The notes: generated by a model not told the origin, from the sequence alone. Shown: positions 11,292 through 23,876, counted from the stretch's first letter. The stretch is DNA of 64,000 bases from Gonatopus flavifemur (GCA_018340375.1 JAFFJZ010000009.1:13036501-13100500), one strand, 5' to 3'. Translations and numbers: made by a program.

Positions 11292-11904
11292 GGTTAATTC
11301 ATTCCATCTGAAATTCTGACGGAATATTTTAAATTCATCTTACCTCTATTTCGTCCATTCCGAAATCTTTGGTGGTGAAGAAGACGTTGCGTCAATCTGC
11401 GCTGAGCACAAGAAACGTCACGGACTTGAATTTTGAAGTTGGAATCTTCTCGGTCATGTTCGCAGAATTTTGCCAATCGACGACACATTCAACTGGGAGG
11501 GTTCCATAAAACGAAAAAGTTCTGCGAATAATTCAGGAACATCTCCGAAATTCAATTCCAAAATCTAAGGGCGCCTATCAAATGACATGAAAAAACAAAC
11601 GCACCACACTCATGGATACGATGCAGAATTCAATTTGTACGGGTTTGACGCCATCTGTTTGTGCCAGCTGACCAGTCTTACGTCTTTTTGCCAAATGCAC
11701 ATCTAAAGTAGAGAATACGTGAGTCTCAACCTCCCCTCTGTTCCAAATTCTGAAGGAAAAATTCATTATTAGAATCAATTTTCAGGAAAACGCAGTCAAA
11801 TCTTGAAAAAAAGATCACAAGAACTTACCCATGAAACACAACAGTCCAGAAAGAGTTCGCAAAAGAATTGAATTAAGGCCAGAAGAATTCTATATGAACT
11901 ATTA
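11292..11904 (-). other. Possible exon remnants, minus strand
   Basis: Two stretches have splice-like edges on the minus strand. 11345-11490 follows CCTCCCAG and is followed by GTAAGA; one frame reads protein-like but has an internal TGA. 11578-11752 follows CTTCAG and has an open frame ending in TGA. The second stretch lies upstream and ends in a stop, so they do not join as one simple gene. I recognise no family. They may be scraps of a host gene or chance. Confidence 0.2.
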
Positions 11905-12229
11905 AGGGGATACCAACTTACCATCCGAGTGAACATTTTGTGTGTAAGATTTCTCCAAACTGAACTTATGAAATAGTCTGAAATTCACAGGGAATGATCT
12001 TTGATACGTTATTCATTGCTGTATAGAGCCCAAATTTAAAATTTCAGAAAGAAAATTTTTGTTACCGATTGAGAAAAAATTTTTGTTCGGAATTTGGAAT
12101 TTGAGCTCTGCGGAAATGAAAGAAGTATCAAAGATCATTCCCTGAAAATTTCGGACTATTCCATGAGTTCAGTTCGGAGAAATTCTATACACAAAATCTT
12201 TACTCGGATGGTAAGTGGGTATCTCCTCA
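11905..12229. mobile_element. Foldback MITE, ~325 bp
   Basis: Arms of about 100 bp, 11905-12005 and 12126-12229, are inverted copies sharing GAATGATCTTTGATA and ACTTACCATCCGAGT. It sits within GAATTC-rich repeat DNA. The ORF at 12094-12321 is a reading of the right arm. Confidence 0.75.
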
Positions 12230-13410
12230 AGAATTCCTTTTCAGATTGCTGTGCTGCGTGGGTATTCACGAACCTCCTTCACCCCAATGATTTCCTGGGT
12301 CTACCCGTGCTCTTCGCTTAGTGTTATCAGTCAACGACTTCCTGACTTTCCTGATCAGTGATTCCATCCCCAGAACATGAGTGATAAGTGGGCGCATAGG
12401 TCACTGAGATGGGTGATGTGTCTTGCAGTATCTCCCCACACAGCACGCTGGTCCCAATGTGAACATAAAGAATCCTTTATGAAGTTATCATGGGATTCTT
12501 CAACAGCGCCCGCCCACACAGCACACTGGTCTCGATGAGTTGATGGAAAATTCTTTATAAATTCACTGTGGGATTCTCTTAAGAGTGCCCGTTTGTCAGT
12601 TCAGGATGAGGTCTTTATGAATTCCTGATCTTCAAAAAAAGTTGAAGAATCCTCAGAATTCATCAAGAATTCTTTCGGAACTGACATACGAGATTTACGG
12701 GGTTCATTTGGGATATGCCTATGTTGTGTGGGTGGGTAGACCTGTTTTATACCGAAGTTGGGTCATCCCGAAAAACGATTGCTCCGAAATTTTGTGTCTT
12801 GACGGGTTATATCCCGATAGTGCGTTATCCCGACAAATCGTAATTGGTTCGTCTTTTGGAGTTCATAAGAAATACGTAATAAAATCGGACCAAAAATAAT
12901 CGGGATATCGAAATGTCAGGATGAAACCAGTTGGGACACAAAATTTCGGAGCAATCGTTTTTTCGGGATAACTCAACTTCTGTATCAAACAGGTTTACCG
13001 TGTGGGTGTTATCTTAGTTCCGAATGGATCGTTCATGATTCCCTGATATTCAAGAAGAATATTTGAAAAATTTTCAAGTCCTGTCATGTCAATTCCGGAA
13101 GAATTCTCTGTGAATCCCTTCAGAACTGACATACCTGGAGTTCACTTGCAACATGCCTGCGCTGTGCAAGTCTGCTCTCTCACACAGCACGCTGGTCCCG
13201 ATGTATTAATGGAGAATTCTTTATGAATTCATCGTGGGCATTCTTTGAGAGTCCCATTATGACAGTTCAGGATGAGTTCTTTATGACCACCTGATATTCA
13301 AAAAGGATTCTTGAAGAATTCTCGAGACTTCATCAAGAATTCTCTCGGAACTGACATAACGGAACATTTCGGGAGTTCATTTGGGACAGGGCTGTGCTGT
13401 GTAGGCTCAT
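12230..13410. mobile_element. Cluster of CCCACACAGC-ended MITEs
   Basis: Termini CCCACACAGC or CACACAGCAC occur at about 12437, 12516 and 13185, with complements near 12730 and 13400. The clearest copies are 12516-12733 and 13185-13410, each about 220 bp. They are rich in GAATTCTT and share GGAACTGACAT near their right ends. A copy beginning at 12437 appears interrupted by the one at 12516. The same termini bound a larger element at 62405-63746. Confidence 0.6.
12740..12993. mobile_element. Hairpin MITE, 254 bp
   Basis: ACCTGTTTTATACC at the left pairs with the complement ending AAACAGGT at the right. Arms of about 58 bp share CGATTGCTCCGAAATTTTG. It lies inside the CCCACACAGC cluster. The ORF at 12642-12899 runs across it and is not a gene. 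Confidence 0.75.
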
Positions 13411-13540
13411 ATAATACACCGATTCAGAAAGGGCTTATAGAGAATTGAATCGAGATTTGATTAATTCTGCATTAGTTCTGAACTTGTGTACTGTATGGAT
13501 TGTGATCTTGATACTAATTGAAAAGATCGGAAGCAACGGC

Positions 13541-13566
13541 GGCCGCGAAGCGGCCGTCGGCGCTAG
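13541..13566 (+). mobile_element. Helitron-like 3' terminus
   Basis: GGCCGC-GAA-GCGGCC forms a perfect 6-bp stem at 13541-13555. Seven bases later comes CTAG (13563-13566), followed by T. A GC-rich hairpin shortly before CTRR, with T next, is the classic Helitron 3' end. I could not fix a 5' end (A followed by TC), and no Rep/helicase is present, so this would be a non-autonomous element. Confidence 0.4.
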
Positions 13567-14612
13567 TGAGATGAATATTAAAGAAATTACATTCGATTCA
13601 CAACTGAATAAATCGAATCATCGTTGAACGTAAATGAGAATGAAGTTGCTGCTTAGAATAAACTCAAATTTGGATACAAGGGAGTTGTCAAAATAATATT
13701 TTTGTACCTTCTATATTTCTTTCAGCTTGAAAGTTGATCCATCATGGCGGAGAAATGTCCCAATTGACATTTCCCAATTCGCATTTTTCAAATATGATTT
13801 CTCAAATTTCAACTGCAATAAATGTACTAAATTTCATTTCAAAGTCTCTTTATGGATAAGCAAAATGTTTTGAAAAAATTATTCTTCCGATATTTCATTT
13901 GATATACCTGGAAGTTTGTAGCAAAGTTTCTTTCACTTTTCATTACATCTAAATGCGGTCATCCACAAATGCTCCATGGCCCTTGAAACAAATCACTTGT
14001 TTATTTAGAAAATATTCATATACCACACATAAGAAAAAATATAGATCAGCTGTGAAATTAATTGAAGTGTGAATATGAAAGTTGAACTTTCGCAATAATC
14101 CATTCAAAGTTTCAGAACAAAGTTGTTAAACTACTCATGGCACTGAATTATGAACAACTATCAAATATTGTCATTGTGACGCAATCAATCTGAATAAATT
14201 TTATAAAACCCAATAAAACCCAAAAAAAAACAAAAAAAAACAAAACTCCAGGTGGGTTGGGTTTTTTGCAACCCTGGTTTGTAACTAGTCAGTTACCGAA
14301 CTATACTTGAGAAGGCAGTCGCAATTTAAGAGGACTGTGTATACAAACCATAGAGATACAAATGTGTGTTTGTTTCTGAGTATGTCATTTGATGCATTCA
14401 TTTAGATTCTCAAATGTCCTTCCGGAGAAATTTTCAGATTATTTGCAAAACGTGTTCCTTCTGGAACTTTTTCAGTTATATGTGTCGCCATTTGAGGAAA
14501 TTCTGCAAACGGGACGGAAGAGATTTCTGAATTGAAGTTTAAATCTACAGAAAGTATTGTGGTCATTGCAGATTGCCGCGATGTTTTCTCAACCACCGGA
14601 AATTTCGACATC
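13567..14612. other. No recognised feature
   Basis: AT-rich DNA. An A-rich patch with repeated AACCCAATAAA and CAAAAAAAAA lies near 14205-14250, followed by GGTTGGGTTTTTTG. I see no gene. Confidence 0.5.
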
Positions 14613-15481
14613 TACACCGGAAAAAATGTTTTGTTGAAATGTGATCAACCAAACGTTTTGTTGAAAACCATATTATTTCTTTGTTGCACACCTTTGGTTT
14701 CTAGGTAAATACATTTTACTTGGAAAACCAAACCATATCGTCTGCAAACTGAAACTTTTGTTCCGATGAGAAAATCATGGGTCAGATTAAAAAAAAAAAT
14801 CGCCACCAGCAGACTTGAACACAGGTCTTCGGGACTGGAGGCGGAGGCTCTATCACTCAAGCCACTGCCGATCACTTGGATAGGGGGACCTTCTTTGCAT
14901 ATATCGAGTTGTGTTCATGTTTCAAACTCAAACATCAAATACTAAGCCATGTTATGATTGAAGCGAGGATGATTTTCATCACGAATATCTATGGTACACG
15001 TACACATGACTTTCATTGAAAAGTAGCTCCGGGCTCTTGCAGTATTCCCTTGTAAGATTCAATTAACAATGCATCTCAGTGCACGAGTTTATATGATTGT
15101 AATAAATCAAAGTATTCTTCCATGCAGGAATGTATTATTTTATTAACGACACGAAACTTTTCATGTGAATTTATGTTTCAGAAATGCAAAAGAATATTTT
15201 CACTACAAATATGAAGTCATTATAAAGTGACAAAATTATTTTGTTCGTGGAACAAAACCGCGTAAGTTTTGTTCAAACAACCAAATAATATGTTTTTTTC
15301 AAAGGAGGTGGGTAACCAAGAAATGTACTTGATCCTAACCAAACAATCAAAATGAGTATAGTTCGAGGTACAAAATGATTTATTCTTTTGGTTCCTTTGA
15401 CCAAATTATATAGTATGGTCATGAGGAATCAAACAACAAAACACTTTTGTTACCATTACCAACACTTTTTTTTTAGTGTAC
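14613..15481. mobile_element. Degenerate repeat element with tRNA-like module
   Basis: The left edge (ACACCGGAAAAAATG) and right edge (TTTTTTTTAGTGTAC) are loosely inverted, and both flanks carry TTTTGTTG-type words in opposite orientation. The match is weak, so the borders are uncertain. It contains the tRNA-like sequence at 14801-14872. ORFs here are short and have no signature. Confidence 0.35.
14789..14872 (-). ncRNA. tRNA-like Pol III module 1
   Basis: On the minus strand, GGCTTGAGTGATAGAGCC forms a perfect D-arm-like hairpin and fits an A box. GTTCAAGTC (14812-14820) fits a B box. An 11-base T-run (14789-14799) follows, which is a Pol III terminator. The anticodon stem pairs poorly, so it is more likely a tRNA-derived module than a working tRNA. 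Confidence 0.5.
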
Positions 15482-16603
15482 AAATGAAGAGTGAGATAAA
15501 TTCAATCCAAAACCAGATGTTTCTTCAGGATTCGGAAAATAAGACAAAGGTCGAAGATGTGTGTCGCGATAGTTTGCTATTCAAGGGTTATCTTTGAATC
15601 AGGTATGTTTGTAAAATTCTCATGGAATTGACATTTTTCTTACATAACAAGCCTGAAAAACAATTTTATAAGAAATTTTGCGAACATGTGAGTGAAGCAA
15701 TTGACACATACGTGCTGAGGAAGTTTTCCATAAATATTCAGAGAAATCCTATACAGTAAAACTGCCATGAAAACCATAATTTTCATGTATTTTTATGTCG
15801 AAATTCCTATACATCTGCAGGAATTCACTTTTCTCATATTAGTATTGGGAATTTCCTTAACATAGGTCTGAAAAAATTGCGAACATTTTTTGCAGTGAAG
15901 TTACCGTGATCTGAAACCTCACAGGAAGCTGAAGATGGAATTTCCATGATCTTCAGAATGTGCCGTGGCCATGTTTGAGAGTCAGATTCAAATGAACACT
16001 AAAATTACATTCGTTTCAAGGAAAGATGCAATTTCCAAATCGTCGACGGCATCAGGACTTCCTTTCTAGAAAAATTTGTGTTCTTCAGAGGAAGTTTTAC
16101 AGTGAAGTTCAATGGAAAGAACTGTGAATATTGAGAAGAGGTGAAACACTTTCGCAAATACATTTGGTATCTTTTTTTTTCACATTGAATCGAGGAATAT
16201 GAGGGAGTGTTCATGTGAAATGTTCTTCTTAAGCAGAGGTTCCCTTGTTTGGTACGTGAACCCCAAAATATTCGTTTCGAAGAAGATTGGAAGATGGTCC
16301 CGAAATATTCATCCTAGAAAAGCAATGGTCTTCCTATTCGGAACTTTAAGGCCAAACCTACATGGAGAACATTAGAAGATAGTCCCGAAGTATCTATCTT
16401 GGAGGAACAATGGTGATTGCGAGCGGTATTCATTATTCTAAAAACTTGTTTAAAATCTGAACATGTGACATTTTTCCCAGGGAAGGTATACTATGATCTC
16501 ATGATTTTGTTTTATAGGTTCATGAGGACTCCACCCAAAAAATCATAGCCTAAAAATTAGAATCTACTCCATAATATAAGTCCAATACATCTTCCTCTTA
16601 ATA
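15482..16603. other. Degenerate repeats, no gene recognised
   Basis: This holds scattered pieces like the CACTGTA MITEs (for example TATACAGTAAAACTG near 15750). An imperfect direct repeat of about 85 bp lies at 16300-16440 (GGTCCCGAAATATTCATC and AGTCCCGAAGTATCTATC). Confidence 0.4.
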
Positions 16604-17066
16604 CACTGAGAGAAATTCTTCATTGAAAATTACTGGTTTTCCCATTAGACGGGGGATATACTTGACATACAGTTTGATATACTTGGCATGAGATCAGAAA
16701 TCAATGAGACAAAACAGTAATATCTCATACTATGATGTTTGAAAATTAAAACCAGTGGGAATTCTTGTTGAAAAACAGTAATTTCTCATGACCCAATGTA
16801 GAAAACACGAACACTCAATTGGTGAGATTGATATAAATTGGAAACCATAACATTTTCAAGAATGTTCCGTGGCTTCGGGGAAAGAAGCAAGGATCGTGAT
16901 CACAAACAATCATGTTCGACGCTAGTAACGATAAAAGTTTTTTTTCGGTTATTATAACGCTAGGAAAAATTACTGGTATTTCCCATCAGTTTGTAATCAC
17001 ATGTCAAGTATATCCCTCGCTTACTGACAAAAATCAGTAATTTTTAATGATACATTTCTCTCAGTG
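16604..17066. mobile_element. MITE with CACTGAGAGAAA termini
   Basis: Inverted ends begin CACTGAGAGAAAT and share AAAATTACTG further in; arms are at least 60 bp. The interior repeats AGTAATATCTCAT-type words. It has no ORF. The same terminus appears at about 49985-50000 and near 54246. Confidence 0.8.
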
Positions 17067-18581
17067 CATAAGTGGAAATTTTTCTATCGTTTAGAGGAAC
17101 CCTCACATCGATCCTCCAAAACTCAGAGGAATTTGTACTGGCCTCATATTTTAGAGGAATATTCTCAATTCCAGTATATGATTTTTTCAGTGTCTGACTA
17201 CTATTATGATTTTTGGATATTTCTCCGTTTTTCGAATGGTCTCCATCCCGATCTACGAACTGAAGATTTTGGGAAATTCATTGAAAGCAGAGAGAAGATG
17301 AGAGCGCTCACGGCCGGGGTTCCATTGCTAGTAAGTGGATCACGTGAAACAGACCCACCGACCTCCTCTCTCATTTTTCACTTTTCCTATTCGTGATAAT
17401 GAAGAATCATATCCCCTCAGTATCGATACATAACTAAATTTTGATTAAATACGTATTGGAAAGTAATCAAAAGAAGTGCGTAATTTTTTGTTATTGAAAA
17501 ATAAAACTGCTGTGGGTCTACTTCCATGATCCAACCACCAGGAGTGCAGTTCAACTTTTACTAGCAGCGCATAGGTGCTCGTAGGCGCTCTCAGCTCCTC
17601 TCTGTTGAAAGTAGTCTTCAACATATAAATAACCGTATATCGAAATTCTACCAATCATATAAAGCATATCAACATTAATTCATCAAGTTCTGAAATATTT
17701 TGAAGATAAAACTACATGTTATTCAAACTATGATCGTTGAGAATAAAATGTTCCCCATCGCCGAATGAATATTATTCCTATGAGAAAAATCACCAAACTG
17801 TCCTATTAACGGATTACACAATTTACAAATACAATAGAAAATCCACGATTCACAACTTACACGCATACAATCCACAGTTGTCTCACAAACACTATTTTAT
17901 GTTAAACATGAATTATTACACATGACTAATCACGTTGCCAGCAAAATAAACTGGGAGGAATTTCTATTGCTACTGTAACTGAAACATCTCAACTATACAT
18001 TCCTAAGTCCCAATTGAGTCCTTCGTGAACTCTTTCTGATCTTTGGTGCTTTCTTTTCTTTCACGAAATTTGTCTTTCTCCAAATTCTTGAAATTCCATT
18101 CATTTTTCAAGCATATTTATGAATCGAATTTCAAATTCTTTGTAATTCTTTGAATTGAAAATTCCAATCCATATAATTGAGTTCTCAATTTTCACTTTTT
18201 CATTACCCTAACAGCATAATGTGTCTGTGGGCCGTGTTTTCTGATTATGAATATTACAGTGATCTTGGGATCATCATGTCCAGATTGTTCGTAGATCAAA
18301 ACTTCATACAAACTGTTAACGAATGATCATGATCAGATTTGGAAATTATCATTCTCACACATTAACATCCCATCAACACAAGCTACTCTGTTGATCTGAC
18401 AATGATGAAAAGTGATCATCTCATCAGCATCACCTACTGTATTGATCTAACAATGATGAAACAAAGATCCTGCAGTCTCACCGTTCACATCACTTGGTGA
18501 TCACTTTGAACGTGATCGCCGAGTGATATTTTTTTCATCAATTCATGATCCACATTTTTTATATAGTTGAGTTGTTTGATA
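17067..18581. other. Unclassified, with two repeat patches
   Basis: 17287-17360 and about 17500-17600 are diverged inverted copies sharing GAGAGCGC, GCTAGTAA and AGACCCAC, probably an old MITE. 18230-18560 is rich in GATCA/TGATC with a near-duplicate of about 80 bp (TTGATCTGACAATGATGAAA and TTGATCTAACAATGATGAAA). The ORF at 17064-17396 has no family signature. Confidence 0.4.
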
Positions 18582-19011
18582 CACGGAGAGGAAGGTGGTT
18601 TTTAATATCACTACATTTTGTACTTAAGTAGCAGCATAATTGACCTAGTACACAGAGAGAAGTTTATATCAAAGATTATTAGACACAGTATCGTACCCGT
18701 GGGATATACTCGATTAGGATAATTGAAACTATAATTCTGTATTTTCTTACTACTCCGCATATTGACTTCAAGGAGAGTTGTGGTAATTTGTCGCACTCGT
18801 GGTTCTTTCCGCCACAATGAAGTATCTCCCACGGTTACGATATAAATCTATCAATCTTCACTACAAAATTTTCTCCGTGTATAATTTCTACAACACAGGG
18901 TAATGATCATAATTAATCATCCTTCATAAAAATTTTCCATCCTGATTAATTAATTATCCTGCTACTTTAGTACAAAATGTAGTAATATTTAGAAAGTCTT
19001 CCTTCTCCGTG
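18582..19011. mobile_element. TA-flanked CACGGAG MITE (outer copy)
   Basis: Ends CACGGAGAGG and CTTCTCCGTG are flanked by TA at 18580-18581 and 19012-19013. The arms share TACTACATTTTGTACT and AGTAGCAG. A related MITE lies inside it. Confidence 0.85.
18651..18879. mobile_element. TA-flanked MITE nested in a related MITE
   Basis: Ends CACAGAGAGAAG and TTTTCTCCGTG are flanked by TA at 18649-18650 and 18880-18881. It is inserted in the outer copy, so the two moved at different times. Confidence 0.8.
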
Positions 19012-19437
19012 TAACATATTTTCACACTCACATGATCTACAATGATAACAAATCTGCTCACAATCATCCGAATTTGATGAAGCCGTAATCGAAATTGGTT
19101 CATTTACACGTCGTATTTCTGTTTCAAAGTTAACTACTGAACTGAACTCTTAAAAGGTCATCATTCTTCTGAATAAAGCAATTTTTGGTTCTGGAAGACC
19201 GATGATTGCCTTGCAATGCCCTAGAATGAGGGATTTCTATGTATGAAACGTCAATACAAGATTTGTACGACGAAAACGTTAACCGAAGGACAAAAATAAC
19301 CAATCTTGATATTATCTGTACCCGAGATACGAGCACGTCAAAACTGTATCTCGGCATTGAGAATCCTATGGATCGAAGATTTGTAATGGCATATTCAATT
19401 TCTCATCCTGAATCATTGATTCATAGAGCGACGAATA
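19012..19437. other. No recognised feature
   Basis: Opposing short ORFs at 19130-19357 (-) and 19239-19445 (+) overlap and show no family signature. Confidence 0.4.
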
Positions 19438-19688
19438 CACTGTAAAAACTTTGTATAGGAAAATTCCTATATATTTATGTGAAGTAATTAACATATACAT
19501 GCGTGAGGAATTTTCCGAACTCGTCCGGAAATTTACTCTGAAATCTTGGGGAAAATTCCATAGAGTTTGGAATTCTCTTATAAATTTGTGGAGAATTTCA
19601 TATAAATGTATCGAAAACTGATTTCCCAATCAGTGATTGGAATTCTCCAGTTGATATATACAGGAAAATCCAAATTGTTTTTACAGTG
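19438..19688. mobile_element. TA-flanked MITE with CACTGTAAAAA termini
   Basis: 251 bp, beginning CACTGTAAAAAC and ending GTTTTTACAGTG, with TA at 19436-19437 and 19689-19690. Its right TA abuts the left TA of rosa copy 2 (TATA at 19689-19692). Confidence 0.87.
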
Positions 19689-19692
19689 TATA

Positions 19693-21724
19693 CAGGGCGT
19701 CCCATTTGAAACCGGACAGCTGAATAACTCTTCAGGGAATGGAGGGGGAAAAGAATTGATCAGATAAAAGTTGTAGGGTTCGAAGGGGGCCATAAGATGG
19801 TGACCTTGAATTTGACCTTGAGGTCAATTTTGAGCATAATTGATGGTCAAAGTATGTTTTTTCAAATGGAAAACCCTACGTCCGACCTCAGAGATGGAAA
19901 GAGCGGAAAATTTTACGTCCGAATATGTTAACATATCAGGTCATTTAGAGGTCATTTGAAGGTCAAAAAACCATTTTCTATGGATTTTCACGGAAAAGCC
20001 TCAAACGAGTTATTTCTCTGACCAAAGTTATTGAAGTTAAAGTGAAACCCCACGTTTCGACCTTGAATTGAAAGTAAACAGAACTAACCTTCAGAGTTTA
20101 TTCTTCATATCAGTACGAAAATGATCATTAAGAAGTTTTCATCGTTTACGGTGTAAGTGCGGGTTCAAAATGGTTTATTCACCTAACGAATGTGTTGATA
20201 TTTTAATGATCTTGGGTGAGTGTCGCGGAGTGTATCAAAGAGCGTCACGATTGTACAGAGAGCGGTTTGGAAATCGGCATCATCCTTCTCCAGAAGTCAT
20301 TCGCCAAGTTGAAAGAAATTGTCGACAAGGAAAGATTGGTCAACGCCGAAACAATCAAGGTTTCAACTTTAATGACCCTCGATGCGTTGCTGTTTTAGCA
20401 ATAATACACATGAATCCTCATGTTAGTTTACGTGATATTGAACGCGATTTGGGTATTCCACGCAGTCCGGCACACAGAATTCTACAAGCTGCTCAATATC
20501 ATCCGTACCACATCACACTGACCCAAGAATTATCTCAACAAGATATGCAGAATCGGGTTAACTTTCGCCATTGGGCTTTACAGAGGTTGAGCGAAGCGCC
20601 CGATTTCTTTCGATATGTTCTTTTCAGTGATGAATCAACGTTTCAAAGTACTGGCTTGTTAAATCGTCACAATAGCCACTATTGGTCAGCGCAAAACCCG
20701 CACTGGACTCAACAAGTTGATCATCAGCATCGGTGAAGTATAAATGTTTGGTGTGGAATTCTAGACAATCAAGTTATTGGGCCGTATTTTGTTGATGGAA
20801 CTGTTAACGGTCCTAATTATCTACAGTTTTTACAGAATGAATTACCAGTTCTCATGGAAGATGTGACATTAGCGACTAGGCAGAGGAGGTGGTATCAGCA
20901 AGACGGTGCACCACCACACTTTGCTCGATGTGTGAGGGATTATCTAAATATCCTTTTCCCCAATCGTTGGATTGGTCGAGGTGGATTTGTACTGTGGCCG
21001 GCAAGATCTCCTGATCTGACCCCTCTAGATTTTTATTTGTGGGGTTACGTAAAAAATTTCGTTTATACCAACCGACCAACAACACCTGTGGATCTACAAC
21101 AACGCATCAGATACGCAATTGCGAATATTCGTGCAGAAGTTTTTCAGTCTGTTCTTGGAAACTTCCGACGCCGGCTGGAGTTATGTATTGAAGTAAATGA
21201 CGGTCAATTCGAACATCTCCTGCAATAAGTGTGTCTTACCCGTCAACGGATTTGTGCCATCTGTAATTATAAAACGACGAACTGGAAAAATAAATAATTT
21301 TTTAATTATTGTTCCAAATTTGGCATTCATTATCGTTCTCAAGGTCGAATTCTAGGTCGAAACGTGGGGTTTCACTTTAACTTCAATAACTTTGGTCAGA
21401 GAAACAACTCGTTTGAGGCTTTTCCGTGAAAATCCATAGAAAATGGTTTTTTGACCTTCAAATGACCTCTAAATGACCTGATATGTCAACATATTTGGAC
21501 GTAAACTTTTCCGCTCTTTCCATTTCTGAGGTCGAAAGTAGGGTTTTCCATTTGAAAAAACCTACTTTGACCATCAATTATGCTCAAAATTGACCTCAAG
21601 GTCAAATTCAAGGTCACCATTTCCTGGCCCCCTTCGAACCCTACAACTTTTTTCTGAACAATTTTTTTCCCCCTTCATTCCCTGAAGAGTTATTCAGCTG
21701 TCCTGTTTCAAATGGGACGCCCTG
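19693..21724 (+). mobile_element. Tc1/mariner element, DD41D rosa type, copy 2
   Basis: 2032 bp, ends CAGGGCGTCCC and GGGACGCCCTG, flanked by TA at 19691-19692 and 21725-21726. Inverted repeats are about 380 bp (to about 20075 and from about 21342), with words such as GAGGTCATTTGAAGGTCA inside. One transposase gene fills the centre. Confidence 0.93.
20170..21228 (+). pseudogene. Rosa-type transposase, single nonsense codon (copy 2)
   Basis: 352 codons from ATG 20170 to TAA 21228, with one in-frame TGA at 20734-20736. The matching residue is Cys in copy 1 and Trp in copy 3, so one substitution probably caused it. The N-terminus has paired HTH-like regions (L-R-D-I-E-R-D-L-G-I-P-R-S). Catalytic motifs are F-S-D-E-S-T-F, Q-D-G-A-P-P-H and P-D-L-T-P-L-D-F. 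I count 41 residues between the second and third Asp, the DD41D signature of the rosa family. The C-terminus reads F-E-H-L-L-Q. This is the least damaged of the three rosa genes along with copy 3. Confidence 0.93.
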
Positions 21725-23876
21725 TATGAAACGAAACGATGTTACTTCGAATTCCGCGGATGCTCGGAAAGATGATGAATTTTTTACTTTCACGATACCT
21801 TGCTACGGGGTCGTAAAACTGCAAAAAAGGGACGAAAAAAAAATATAACCCGCTTGTAGTGGAAACTTGGATGTCTCTTCAAGACACATCGATGTCTATA
21901 TTTTGTCACGATAAACTTAGAACTTCATGAGACAGAATAAAGTTTAGAGATCCCATAAGAATCATAAATGAAATCCCAACTGAATCGTGATTTAACGGAA
22001 CTAGTTTTTTGGAATTTCTTCCCATTTGTTTTTTCTCATATTTCTTTTCCATTTTTATTCCGCTACTTGTTCATCAGCTTCCCTTTCCCTCCTTCTTGAT
22101 CTTCTCCTTCTTCTTTCCTGTTATATTCACTTTCCATGCTTCCCAGATTTTTTTGTGATCCGCTCGCACAAAGGAGTGTCTCTTTCTCTCTTATTTCTCT
22201 TTTTTCTCTATCCTATAAAGCATTCCAACGTTCTTTCACCATCCGGTGACATCCTTCCGATTTACCACCGTGCCTTTCACCCATAACCTCCCCTGCTCTC
22301 CCAAGTCTTCGCTTTTTTGCTCAAATCCTTGAGAGGCATCGAACTATCTTCCACAACTTCCTCTTTCTATCCCACTCGCTGCCACCCCTTTGTGTTCTAC
22401 GCTCCGTTGACAATGACCAGTAAATCGAACGAGAATTTTTTCCCTCTTCCAACTACACTTTTTTTTTCATTTTTTATTCTTCGTTTTGTTTACAGCTTCT
22501 ATTAAATTAGAGGAGAAACTTTCCTGATCTCGAGTAACATGGAAAGTATTACATTCGTAAAGATCTAGGGAACAGTAGTAGTTTGTGGCGAGAAACACAA
22601 ACGTGAGTATTTCGTAGAGGCGTTTCGCGTACGTACTTGATCAAACGTTGGGAATCGAGACGGGGAGAGGGTTTATTATTGTATCAAGAGTTTTCTCTAT
22701 TTCTTAATTCGCTAACAATAGGGTAAAATAAAATTTTACAACGATAAGATCACATTTATTTTATAGCATCAACTTTATTATTGTGTTCATGTATAACCCG
22801 ATGATTGTGAGGATAAGAGCAATTTTCTGGACGCTATGGAGTACTGTTACACGGAATCGCAATCAAATGCCAAACGATATGTACGTATGTAAATGAAATG
22901 AGCAGTGACATTCGTATCATAAAATTCACACGTATTCACGGTGGGAACATCAAAGTACGAGATTGGTAAATATGAAGGAATTACGCGTTGGTATCTTTTT
23001 CAGTTGGGAGGGAAAAAACTCATTATCCATCATTCCGATGTATTTGATGAGTGACTGTAAGAAAATTTGACTCATTTTTTGTGAAACAACTCTAATAATT
23101 CCTTTTTCCAAAGGATCACCGGCCCCCTGAAGCACAACTCATTCATAAAACAGCAATCCTCCGTAATAAATGTGGAAAACGTTCAACGCTTCTTAGCAAG
23201 TTGGCACTCTTTCTTCTTCTACAAGGAATCGGTGGAAAATCATACTTCCTGTAACTTCATATAAAAATGCTTTTTGTTCTTCTAATTGGAAATAGAGAAA
23301 CATGTGTAAGATAATATAAAACTTTTGATTCTACCTTATTTCAAATTCAGCTTGATGTAAAACTGTGGAAGTTCATTCGAATTCCAGTAGATCGTATTCT
23401 TAATGAAAATCTAAGTTTGGTGGGAAAAATTTAACAAGTATACGTCTCAACTTCTTAAAAACGTTGTCATTCATATTCAGACCGTGAACATGAGATGCAA
23501 CGTGCGAAATTGAAGGAGAATTTAGATAACGAGAGGTTTGATTGTATATAAAAGACTTCACATTGTGTGAGAGATAAAAAGATAGATAGATAGATGCATA
23601 TAGATAAAGTTTATGATTTTCCAACCATCAGGTTTTACTCGAGTCAAGTTTATTCAAGTGTCTGATGATGACTTTCGTTTCTCGTACCTCAATTCCTATG
23701 CAAGACTTTATCGCGTGGAGGAAACGAAGAAGAACCAGAAGGCGGACCCCTGACTGCTTCGCTTCGCTCAGCAGTCCGACCCCCTTCAGAATTTGCTTCG
23801 CTCATTTTGGATGGATCGTAGCCCACATATGCTCGCTTCGCTCGCATTTTGAACAATTCAGATATCCAGGGATATA
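21725..23876. other. Unclassified, with pyrimidine-rich tract
   Basis: About 22015-22500 is a long C/T-rich stretch; the ORFs there are strings of Leu, Phe and Ser and are not genes. A GATA microsatellite lies at 23578-23598. About 23735-23850 repeats TTCGCTC words, including GACTGCT and AGCAGTC around a short loop. I see no gene. Confidence 0.5.

Noticed and set aside
14801..14872. Functional tRNA gene
   Set aside because: D-arm and boxes fit, but the anticodon stem has mismatches and the module sits in repeat DNA.
17064..17396. 110-codon plus-strand ORF as a gene
   Set aside because: It starts in a MITE end, runs into a diverged inverted repeat, and has no signature.
22026..22505. ORFs rich in Leu, Phe and Ser that look like membrane proteins
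   Set aside because: They are translations of a pyrimidine-rich tract, with no family signature.
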